A stretch of DNA of 45,561 bases from Discostella pseudostelligera. Lineage: Eukaryota > Bacillariophyta > Thalassiosirophyceae > Thalassiosirales > Thalassiosiraceae. The translations under genes were made by a program, and so were the position numbers. The notes under the pieces are model-generated. The model was given only the letters and a program-made list of their open reading frames with translations, was not told the origin of the DNA and did not search any database. The stretch lies in NCBI GenBank assembly GCA_036940085.1, contig JALLBK010000019.1, forward strand, positions 1 to 45,561, written 5' to 3'. Position 1 is the stretch's first letter, and the number at the start of each line of letters is the position of its first letter. Below, piece by piece: positions 33,175-42,218 of the stretch.

Positions 33175-36100
33175 CTAATCGCTCCCGTCGCCATTCCTTT
33201 CACTATGCAAAACTACAAAGGATAAGTGGCCGATCCTCGTATCAAACTCAATAAACCTATTTTCAAGGTAGAGATTGTCTCTCCAACTCCTCTCACCCTC
33301 GCCACCAAATGCACATTCTGCCACTGCGATCTCATCTCCCTCTCGTAATTCAATAACCTCTTGAAAGTAATGGCAATGCCTATCGCATAATTCCAGTAAA
33401 ACATATGTTTAGTATGAGTAGACATGAAGGTCAAACCGAATCATTTTTTCTTAACTCACCTTCCTTTCATATCAAGCGACTCCGGAGTAATGGAAATCGA
33501 TATTGGGTCATTATTTTTGAGCAAACAAAGAACATACCCACGATGTAATGGAGGAATAGATCCCATAATGAGTACCGTAGTATTAGAGTTGAATGCGGCT
33601 CCGATGTTGTTGCCACGACTATTCATCTGATAATTGTTTAAGCATCCTCTCCAAACAAGCCGATGACCGTCGATATCGAACAGGCTTGGCACTGCCATCG
33701 TCCCACCCCTGCCCCGTCCGGTGGGCGCCGACGCCGACCTTGTGTGGAACCATTTGACTTCTCGTTTGTTCAGTGATACAGTACGCACAGTTCCCACCAT
33801 ATATCGATCGACTAGAGACGGAAGATGCGTAGAGAAGCAATACAATTGTTCAAGTAAGCTAGGGCGAAACAAGCATGTCACTACACACAGAGTAGTAGAA
33901 TTACCTTCCATAATGTCATCATCGAGCAATAGACAACTCAAACTCTGCGACACTCGAGAGCAAAATGGCCCGACCTCTGCCCCCTCTGGATGAAGACGAC
34001 AATCCCCAGTTGTGGTGATGCTCAACTCAGTTCCAGCTTGGGGTACGTGTACTACATCATTGAACATGCAATTTTCCGAGAGTATACTCAAGTCGGCCCA
34101 TTCCAAACGTGGCTTATCCTCGAAGACAAAGCCTAATGCGTGGAGCAGCCTCCCGCCCACAGAACGAACTGACAATTGCGCTCGGTGACCCTCAATGGGA
34201 CCGCCACTCAACACTGAATGAAATTGTGCATCGCGGCGACAGCCCAAGGCGACCCGTCCTAACACCAAGTAGTGTCCAGGATGTGGAAATTCAATGACAG
34301 AAGAATGAGAGTGAAGTGGTGGCTGAAACGGCGTAGGAAGGAAGTCATTCCGGGGGCTTATCCAATGCGCTGTGCGGGTGAGAGAACGGTCAAACTCCTC
34401 CGCCTCGCAATCCAATTGGGTTTGGTATGTATTATCCTCGGCTCGATGATGATGGCGATACGTGCCGTCATTCTCCTCTTCCATAATGTTGTTTTGATGA
34501 TGCTCTGGAGCGTATCGTGGCGCGCGTGGCATTCTGTTCCGTGCGCTCCTTGCATTTCCCATCATACCAGCGTTCATGACATTCGGGGAAGACTTCAACC
34601 TCTCATATCGCGCCAAAGTGTTCCCATACACCTTAACAAGCGTTAAACTATTCACCAACTCAGGTGGGGCGTTGTCAGGAAATGGCGCTCGTTCCCTCGA
34701 AACCTCATCATTCATAAAGCTCACGCTCAAAACATCACCTGCACGCAAGGAGACTACGTCCATTGCACAAAATGTGGCGAAGACGGGGTCCTCATGCATG
34801 ACCTCGTCCTCGGTACGATAATCCCAAAGTCCAGCACGGAGTAAGGGAAAGTGTGTCTGTGATTCATCCACCGAATCCATGACAGTTTGCAACGGTGCCT
34901 CGATGTTCACGGTAACAAAGTAATCTTCTTCTACCTCCTTGCTCCGTCCAGAAAATTCAAATGTGTGGGGATTGCCATCGTTATTGTTGACATCATTTGC
35001 ATCACTGTTATTGTTCAATGATCCTCTTTGACGTAGGGCCGCCCCCCTCGTTACACGACGTCCCTCCTCCTCTTCCTGGTCCCACTTGATACGCGCTAAT
35101 GGGCTGGGAAGTGCCGCTGCCAGCCGTAGCAACAGCAGATAGGTTCCATCCTGTCCCACAATCATACTGGAGGTGTGTGTCGGATGGGGGCGCAAAATGT
35201 CAGGATTGCCAAATTGTTTGGACCAAGACCAATGTTTGTAGGGCAATGGTTGAGTAGGGTCGATGTTGTCGAGACCCTCTTCTTCTTCGAATTGTATCTC
35301 CTCATCGTGCACTACGTCATCGTCGTCATCGTCATCGTCCACTTCTTCCACGTCATCCTCCTCCCCTTCGTCCTCGTCATCAACTACATTTTCGTCCTCC
35401 TCTTCATCCTCAGTATCTGCCTCATCGTCTTCGTCGTTCATGACTTGATCCTCATGTTCGTTCGGGTGATCATCCTCTTCGTCGTCATCATCGTTTTGCT
35501 GCATTGCAATATTGTGCCGTTCGACTTCATTGTTTTGTGCACCATTATTGTTATTGATCACGTCGCCAATGCCGTTACCATGAGCCGCTGCCACTGCAGG
35601 AACACCAATATCATTCGGATCGCCAGGATGATTCATTGGATTGTCATTGACGCCCAGTAGATGTTGCTGCTGCTCCTGCTGCTGCTGACGTCGTTGCGGT
35701 GGTACACATCCCCCAGCCACACGCGCCCAGCTCGTCTTCTCAAGAACAACCTTTTGTCCAATGGTCAGCACATCAATATCATGCACAAGCTGATGTAATC
35801 CGTAATAATCTGCCTCGGTGCGCAATCTTCTCAATCGATCGCCCCAGTTATTTGGAGAAAGATGTGAATGATTGTGAAAGTTGAAGAAGTTGTTCGAGTA
35901 GGATGATGATGGATATGTGGATGACAAAGTACTAGGATGATGATGCCCTCCTCCACCCGCCCAATAATTCATGCCACTGCCATGATTACCATAATAATTT
36001 GAGCTTGTAGTGTCGTAGTAGCATCTACTAGCATCACTGACTGCAGTATTTCTAGTTGTTGCAGTTGAAATCGATGCCGCCCCACTACTGCGAACCAGCT

Positions 36101-36653
36101 CCAGTAAAAAATCTGCCCCACCCCTTAGATATTTCAATATATCACCAAACGCATCACCATCTCGATCAATAAAGATCCGTTGCTCACTATCCAACAAGCA
36201 TCCGTCGAGCCATCGATCAGTCATCATTGTTTCGAGTAGCGGGAGGGAGGTCCGTACAACGTCGTAGGGGATGCCGCCAACATTGAGACGCAGAAGTTTG
36301 TCATGTTTGTTGAGTTGGAACTTGCTGCTGCTGCTATTGCTGTTGTTGTTGTTCATGTTATTGCCGCTGCCACTGCTGCCCCCACCTCGATTCGTCGTAG
36401 ACGTAGAAGATGCGAACGGCGGCGGGGTGTAATTATTGCTGTTGTTGTACGACAGATTGGAGAATGTTCGCGATCGCTTTCGCTGATGCGGCGGCGGCTG
36501 TTGTTGCTGTTGTTGGCCTCCTCCACCACTCGCTTCATTATTATTCATGTCGCTGCCGCGTGCATTCATCGTCGTCGTCTTCGTCGGTCGTCGGTGAAGC
36601 TCTTGTTTAATGGAGTTTGGTCGGATCTTCCGATTATTCGTACCATACAGCAT
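33175..36653 (-). CDS. BTB/T1-domain protein with repeated beta-rich modules (2 exons)
   Basis: In coding order the exons are 33460-36653 and 33175-33379, with an 80-nt GT-AG phase 2 intron; the product is 1132 aa. After about 115 Asn/Gly/Gln-rich residues comes a KCTD/Kv-T1-type BTB domain: LLRLNVGGIPYDVVRTSL, FIDRDGDAFGDILKYLR, then YYGLHQLVHDID. A central acidic region of roughly 90 residues follows. The second half holds about three diverged beta-rich modules, each with a 'hxxxGxYLLLLR' strand and a 'LRAGDVLSV' or 'LREGDEIAVAE' turn, a pattern like C1q/TNF jelly rolls (inference). BTB domains form oligomers, often as cullin-3 adaptors. The role here is unknown. The true start may be 36653 or the ATG at 36569. 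Confidence 0.72.
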
Positions 36654-36843
36654 TATTTGTGTACAAGGGAGCTTTCACGTGGCAGTGAAATGTGGCGGGA
36701 AACTACATGAAGATATGGCGGGAAGAGAATTGGATTTGCTGCCGACGCACACACATCATTCTACTCTCGACTCACTCATGACTCATGTAGTAGGAGTACC
36801 TCATACCCTGATGATCACATCATGATCGACATTGCCGACCATA
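36654..36843. promoter_or_regulatory. Compact divergent promoter of the BTB and acidic-repeat genes
   Basis: In 190 bases it holds CACGTGGCAG at 36676-36685, TGGCGGGAA at 36693-36701, ATGGCGGGAA at 36715-36724 and GTAGGAGTACC near 36790. This is the clearest joint occurrence of the three recurring upstream motifs. Confidence 0.5.
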
Positions 36844-38370
36844 ATGAGTCCGCCGATACACACACTCAATACAGTTCCATGCAACAATCAGCCAACAAGA
36901 GATATCGTTCAAAATGAACGAGTTCACATCGTCCACCAATTTCTTCCCCATCACCTTTCACCTGAAAGTTGTCAACATCACCAGCAACATGAGCCGGCCA
37001 TCGTCGTCCTCGCTCCTTCGTCTCACAAGCGCTTCAAAAAACATCAATTACTTCGATTTCAATTCGATCAAACTACCTTCCAATACTATCTGACTCGAAG
37101 GCTTCTTACGCTTGGGCCCATTCTAGCAACGATTATCAACAACACCAGTAACAATATCATCAAAATGTGTCTCTCCGGTGCTACCAACTTCTTGAACCGT
37201 ACGCGTCTTCTTCGGATGCAGATGAACATCACCGCCAACACCTACCATGTCAACAACAAGAACATCAACAACAACACTTCCTCATCGAGCTATGTCACCA
37301 CCACTCATGCTGTGCCTACTACTACTACTACTACACTCCCTACCAGCATCCTACGCCGCGCCGGGCTCACCACACCTAGTAGTAGTACCACTCCTGCTGT
37401 CACCGTCGTGCATCGCAAGGTCCATTGGCCTCACAATCTGGACCAGCACAAGCAGGTTGTGAAGTTTGACAAGGTCGACGCCATCGCAGCATGTGACATT
37501 GGGTCTCCCTTTGAGGGGGACTGGTACTACCCTGCTCAGGAGGATGTTTTCTACGATGCACTGGACGAAATGGCGCTGGATGACATGCACACCGTCAGCA
37601 ATGTGAGAGATGCTGTGTTTTTAACTGGCACGGATGTTGAGGTGGAGCAGCAGCAGCACGAGGAGAGAACCGATGCCGAGGATATCATGGTGGAGGATTG
37701 TGATGTCGTCATGGCCGATGAAGATGTGATCTCAACTGACACGGATGTTGAGATGATTCTGATTGAGGAGAGCACCACCACCACCAACTACCCGAATGCC
37801 ATGGAAGTAGATGCCGAGGAGTTCATGTTGCAGGACATCGACATTGTCATGGTTGATGAGGGTGTAATCTCTCATGACATGGATATTGAGATGCACCTGA
37901 TTGAGGAGAGCACTACCACCAACTACCCGGATGCAATGGAAGTAGATGCCGAGGAGGTCACGGTGCAGCACGATGTAGTCATGGCTGATGCAGAGGTCTA
38001 CTCAGCTGATGCGGATGTTGAGATGCAGCAGGGCAACATGGAAGAAATGGATTGTATGGACTGGGCTCCAGTTGTGCACGAGGTGGAAGGCGTTTGCACA
38101 ATGGACTGGAAGCCGGTAGTGCAGGAGGTGGATGAAGTGGATTGCATGGACTGGGAGCCAGTTGGGCAGGAGTTCGATGATGTGGATTGCATGGATTGGG
38201 AGCCAGTTGGGCAGGAGGGGGTGGAAGTTGTAGATGGCATGGACTGGGAGCTGTTGCCGCCTGGTGAGAACAAGCATTTCATTGCTGATTCAATTCAATC
38301 ATCGTTCATTTCACTTTGGTCGCCTGCCGTTTCCTCTATTTACTCCCATGCAGAGGTCGGTTGCCGCTAA
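36844..38370 (+). CDS. Acidic protein with two sets of tandem repeats
   Basis: This single exon encodes 508 aa from the ATG at 36844. No family is recognised. The first half is basic to neutral, with Asn/Thr runs; around residues 191-210 lie RKVHW and VVKF, which resemble PP1-docking RVxF motifs (inference). The second half is highly acidic. Three copies of a ~45-residue repeat start near 277, 323 and 368 (DAEE..., DIDIVMVDE, DIEMHLIEESTTTNYP, MEV). Five copies of a 15-residue repeat then have MDW at 405, 420, 435, 450 and 466 (MDWEPVGQE, DDVDC). Acidic repeats with regularly spaced Trp resemble transcription-activation regions or binding-site arrays. Both sets are also repeated at the DNA level, so recent expansion is likely. 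Confidence 0.6.
   Translation: MSPPIHTLNTVPCNNQPTRDIVQNERVHIVHQFLPHHLSPESCQHHQQHEPAIVVLAPSSHKRFKKHQLLRFQFDQTTFQYYLTRRLLTLGPILATIINNTSNNIIKMCLSGATNFLNRTRLLRMQMNITANTYHVNNKNINNNTSSSSYVTTTHAVPTTTTTTLPTSILRRAGLTTPSSSTTPAVTVVHRKVHWPHNLDQHKQVVKFDKVDAIAACDIGSPFEGDWYYPAQEDVFYDALDEMALDDMHTVSNVRDAVFLTGTDVEVEQQQHEERTDAEDIMVEDCDVVMADEDVISTDTDVEMILIEESTTTTNYPNAMEVDAEEFMLQDIDIVMVDEGVISHDMDIEMHLIEESTTTNYPDAMEVDAEEVTVQHDVVMADAEVYSADADVEMQQGNMEEMDCMDWAPVVHEVEGVCTMDWKPVVQEVDEVDCMDWEPVGQEFDDVDCMDWEPVGQEGVEVVDGMDWELLPPGENKHFIADSIQSSFISLWSPAVSSIYSHAEVGCR
37672..38050 (+). repeat. Three in-frame ~135 bp coding repeats
   Basis: Units start near 37672, 37810 and 37945, each beginning GATGCCGAG and encoding the acidic ~45-residue module. 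The spacing (138 and 135 bp) is a multiple of three, so the frame is kept. Confidence 0.7.
38056..38260 (+). repeat. Five in-frame 45 bp coding repeats (MDWxP)
   Basis: ATGGAYTGG occurs at 38056, 38101, 38146, 38191 and 38239, that is 45, 45, 45 and 48 bp apart. Units three and four are nearly identical. Confidence 0.75.
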
Positions 38371-38549
38371 GTAGCGGTAATTGCTGAACGCTGAATGAGT
38401 GTTGTGCACCCTTCTTGATTCCTGACGTCATGCCAAGACGAGGGATGGGTTGAGGAGGGGAGCTCCGGGTTCCTAGACACCGCGCGGCCACGCAGGACTA
38501 GTGTACATGGAGTTTTGCTGAACGCTATTCAATGTTTGGGTCCAGCTCT

Positions 38550-38860
38550 ATGTAAGTGTTTCTATGTTCTATGTTTGGTGTTCTATTCGGCGTCGGCGTC
38601 GGCGTAAGCGGTAAGTGCTGTTCCACGTTTGGGTTTAGGTCTATGTTTGGTGTTTGTTCTCTATTTGCGGTTTGGTGTTCTATTCGGTGTCGGCGTAAGC
38701 GGCAGGTCTATGTTTGGGTCCAGTTCTATGTTTGGGGTTTGTTCTATGTTGAGGTTTGGTGTTCTATTCGGCATCGGCGTAAGCGGCAGGTCTATGTTTG
38801 GTGTTTGTTCTATGTTTGGTATTGTTCTATGGGGTTTGGGGTTCTATTCGGCTTCGGTCA
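38550..38860 (+). repeat. Imperfect ~80-97 bp tandem repeat (TTCTATTCGG unit)
   Basis: GGTGTTCTATTCGG or a one-base variant occurs near 38577, 38674, 38758 and 38839, usually followed by a GTCGGCGTAAGCGG segment. Each unit also carries GTCTATGTTTGG sub-repeats. It starts about 180 bp beyond the acidic-repeat gene. Confidence 0.7.
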
Positions 38861-39003
38861 AACTATCAATCAATCAACCTACCGGCCTTTGGTCACCTCC
38901 ATTCACTCAGTGTTTGGACTCCATGAAGTTGACTTAGGTCTTCTTCACCAACATCTATTATCTTCTCCTGGTCACTGAGTGACTGGGTTGTGGCCGACGG
39001 ACA

Positions 39004-39119
39004 ATGCAGAACTCTTCGGAAGAATAGGGTCATAGAAAACTGCTGAGAGAAATTTTCAGTGGACCATAGCGAGTAACTGGGGGTACCGCGCAATTCACCC
39101 CGCCACCGAGTTGTTCTGC
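39004..39119. repeat. Imperfect inverted-repeat pair
   Basis: TGCAGAACTCTTCGG near 39004 and CCGAGTTGTTCTGCA near 39105 are inverted copies with a few mismatches, about 86 bp apart. A GGGG...CCCC pair lies inside. It could be a small hairpin or a decayed non-autonomous element. A small CCCTT/AAGGG hairpin lies just beyond, near 39159-39173. Confidence 0.3.
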
Positions 39120-39434
39120 AGAGTTCGAAGGCCACTACACTTTATTCCGGGCCTCTCCCTTCGGGGAAGGGTCTACACATTACTTTCCACTTTTTTCTCT
39201 CTCCGCCATCTCGGCAACAGGTGCGTATCTACATGTTGCTTGAAATGTTGATGCATTGTCGTTCGCTTTAATATATCTCTAACCCATTGTTCGTTGTTCG
39301 GCTTGTTCTTTTTATTGTCGAGCGCATGCATAATTCAGCAACAGCATGTCGTCAACCTCCGACATCCATATTGCTTTGTTATGACATCATCGACAATCAA
39401 CCACTGAAGCGACATCATTATTTGAGGGTATGTA

Positions 39435-39935
39435 TTGATCGATGGTTTCGTTTGTTGTTATTGCTGATTGGCGGTTTTGTTTGTTGTTATTGTTGATCGG
39501 CGGCTTTGTTTGTTGATATTGTTGATCGGCGGCTTTGTTTGTTGTTATTGTTGATCGGTGGCTTTGTGTTGTTATTATTGATCGGCGGCTTGTTTGTTGT
39601 TATTTGATCGGTGGTTTTGTTTGTTGTTATTGCTGATCGGCAGCTTTGTTTGTTGTTATTGTTGATCGGTGGCTTTGTGTTGTTATTATTGATCGGCGGC
39701 TTGTTTGTTGTTATTTGATCGGTGGTTTTGTTTGTTGTTATTGCTGATCGGCAGTTGATCGGTGGTTTTGTTTGTTGTTATTGCTGATCGGCGGTTTTGT
39801 TTGATGTTATTGCTGATCAGCGGCTTTGTTTGATGTTATTGTTGATCGGCGGCTTTGTTTGTTGTTATTGTTGATCGGTGGCTTTGTTTGATGTTAGTGC
39901 TGATCAGCTGCTTTGTTTGTTGGTATTATTGATCG
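39435..39935 (+). repeat. 27-29 bp tandem array (TTGATCGGCGGC...TTTGTTTGTTGTTA)
   Basis: About 18 imperfect units of roughly 22-29 bp are present, each with TGATCGG (or a near variant), a GCGGC/GTGGT/GCAGC step and TTTGTTTGTTGTTATT. Some units are shortened. A three-unit block of about 112 bp near 39550 is repeated near 39662, giving higher-order structure. The array ends in a (GTC)n run near 39936-39960. Confidence 0.8.
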
Positions 39936-41307
39936 CCGTCGTCGTCGTCGTCGTCGTCTTCGCCGTCACCCTCGCTGTCATCATCATCGTTTTGCTTTTT
40001 CCTTCACGCTTTATTGATTAGGGTTGGTTCCGAGTTCCGATGGCGACTGATTATCGTATTTGATTGTTGCATTATAATCGTCGCCGTCACTGGTCATCGT
40101 CGCTTTCAGTTGGTTTCGCGGAGGAGGTTTGGCTCTGAGTACCAACAGCGTTCATTCGGCGATGAGTTCGTCTTCATACCGGGTCCAGTAATAGTGCAAC
40201 ATGTTGATAATTTCTATTTCGTTTCACATGATACTCATCATCGGAACTGCTCTCGTCATATGAATGGACCACTCGATCGCTTTTTTTACTCCGCTCGCAA
40301 TCGATACCACATTCATCGCACTCGAAGTTGTTGTTTCGTCATCCGTTGTCAGCATAAATTTCTGCTCTGCCATCAGATATCGCATGTTCTCTCACCAATG
40401 CCGATGATACGTCCACCGCGGAGGTGGCGCTGTCCCTCTCTCTCCGACTCTGGCTACTGATGCGGAGTAGAACAATCCAATGTCATCGCAGTGGAACAAC
40501 ATCGTACACCATTTATTTGTCGAATTGTGAGAGACTTGCACTGTCGATTCCCAACGACCACATGTTGGTGATGTTCTCAGTAGAAGATGTTGCCGGTACT
40601 GAATTCGTTTCCATTTGCATTTAATTGTTGATTGCTATAGTGAACAACAATATCAATCATCCTCTCGATGATGTATCATTTGGCACCTGGCGACCGATCT
40701 AGATCAGATTGTACCTGATCGTCCGGATGACAAGTTCAACATCCAGCTGAATGATAAAAGACATTGCGAGGTCAGTTAGCACAACGTCATATTGTACCCA
40801 GGTAGAATTAGCATCCTCGGCCTCCATCAATAAACTCCACCCAACTTGGTCTTACGCCTCTGAAATAATATATTTTGGTGTTCAATATCTACTCCTCATC
40901 GAATTCTTATTTGTGCTGTCAATAATTAGATTCATCTCTTGAAAATTTCCTGCATTGGAGTGAGGGTGGAGATGGAGAAGCACCTTACTCGAGTTGACAC
41001 CATCAGCCGTCGGCATCCAATGGAGAGTAGGAAGCAGGAGCAGAAGAGGAAATCATTTGTGCTAAATGCTCCCCCCCTCTGACAGACAACAACGACAGAA
41101 CTTCCCCCCACTTGACATGCATACAAACACCGCAAGCGCAAGCTCTGGAAGCACTCAGCGTAGGAGGAGCGCTGGTAGAGAACCAGCCTGATAGAAATAT
41201 ACCGCGATAACCATGTGAGTTAGATGAAATAATTAGCTCTCTATGGGTGTAATTTTATGTCCGCAGCTGATGATTGATAGGGTGGTGGTCATCGGCGGCC
41301 GGCGGCC

Positions 41308-41946
41308 GGGTGGACGATTGTGTCCGCTTTGTATCCGAGTTGTGTCCAGCCCTCGTCGCGTAGCAGTTAGGTAATTTTTGAATCTCGACAAATGGCACCT
41401 CATTGGAACGAACGTGGTGTAGAGAGTACTATGCTGAATTTTTTTCTATGAATTTACCCAGTAAGACGTGTCGGCATAGATATCTTGGCGGGAAGCCTTC
41501 TCATCGCTACGGGTGGGCGATTGTGTCCGCTTTGTGTCCGAGTTGTGTCCAACCCTCATCGCGTAGCAGCTAGTAAATTTTTGAATCTCGACAAATGGCA
41601 CCTCATTGGAGCGAACGTGGTGTAGAGAGTACTATTCTGAATTTTCTTCTATGAATTTACGCAGTAAGACGTGTCGGCAGGCCGATCTTTGTACACAGCG
41701 TAGATATCTTGGCGGGAAGCCTTCTCACCGCTACGGGTGGGCGATTGTGTCCGCTTTGTGTCCGAGTTGTGTCCAACCCTCACCGCTTACCAGTTAGGTA
41801 ATTTTTGAATCTCGACAAAAGGCACATCATTGGAACGAACATGGTGTAGAGAGTACTATTCTGAAATTTTTTCTATGAATTTACGCAGTGTAAGACGTGT
41901 CGGCAGGCCGATCGTTGTACATAGCGTAGATATCTTGGCGGGAAGT
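41308..41946 (+). repeat. Three tandem copies of the upstream cassette
   Basis: Copies are 41308-41510 (203 bp), 41511-41734 (224 bp) and 41735-~41946. Each starts GGGTGGRCGATTGTGTCCGC, then has a GTCC-rich part, TTTTTGAATCTCGACAAA, a CACMTCATTGG core, GAGAGTACTAT and ATGAATTTAC. Each ends with TATCTTGGCGGGAAG. The first copy lacks about 21 bp (GGCCGATC...TACA) present in the other two. A diverged single copy is at 29372-29545. Confidence 0.8.
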
Positions 41947-41981
41947 CTGCTTACTGCGCTGACGTTAAGATTTGGCGGGAA
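41485..41981 (+). promoter_or_regulatory. Four identical TTGGCGGGAA sites upstream of the CRT-like gene
   Basis: TTGGCGGGAA is at 41485-41494, 41709-41718, 41935-41944 and 41972-41981. Three end the cassette copies; the fourth follows the last copy. The sequence fits the E2F/DP consensus; binding is inferred. Confidence 0.5.
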
Positions 41982-42170
41982 GGGGGCTTGATTCTTCCGT
42001 TCGGTGAAAATTCTGCCAGCAAGCACAGAACGCAGAACATCGGCATCGCATGGAAGAGAACATCACCATGGCCACCGGCACCGGCGGCAACAGTAGGCAG
42101 GGAGTTGACAACACAAAACCAATACTTCGGTGGCCGATCGATTGTCTTTCGAAATACATGCTCGTTATTG

Positions 42171-42180
42171 TATAAATAAA
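42171..42180 (+). promoter_or_regulatory. Candidate TATA box of the CRT-like gene
   Basis: TATAAATAAA lies 39 to 48 nt before the ATG at 42219. Position and sequence fit a TATA box with a very short 5' UTR. It could also be chance A/T sequence. Confidence 0.4.
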
Positions 42181-42218
42181 CTGATCCATTTTTTCGTCAT
42201 CATCGTCGTCAAAAAATA

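Larger units (their letters stand above)
38371..42218. other. Gene-poor, repeat-rich interval
   Basis: No supportable gene lies in 3.8 kb; the frames present are low-complexity or lack recognisable sequence. It contains a ~80-97 bp repeat block, a 27-29 bp GATCGG array with a short GTC run, about 1 kb of unique sequence (39.95-40.95 kb) and three tandem cassette copies before the CRT-like gene. The unique part may be an old degraded gene or element, but I cannot identify it. Confidence 0.45.

Noticed and set aside
35263..35660. Long frames on the plus strand opposite the BTB gene
   Set aside because: They mirror the poly-acidic coding run of the minus-strand gene (Ser- or Ile/Val-rich shadows).
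38556..38978. 140-codon frame rich in Phe, Gly, Val and Cys
   Set aside because: It is the translation of the tandem repeat block; no start context or recognisable sequence.
39435..39935. CRISPR-like array
   Set aside because: Units abut each other without unique spacers, and the gene structures are eukaryotic. This is a minisatellite.
40014..40460. 148-codon plus-strand frame
   Set aside because: No recognisable motif, no splice partner and no conserved composition. It could be a decayed gene, but I cannot support it.
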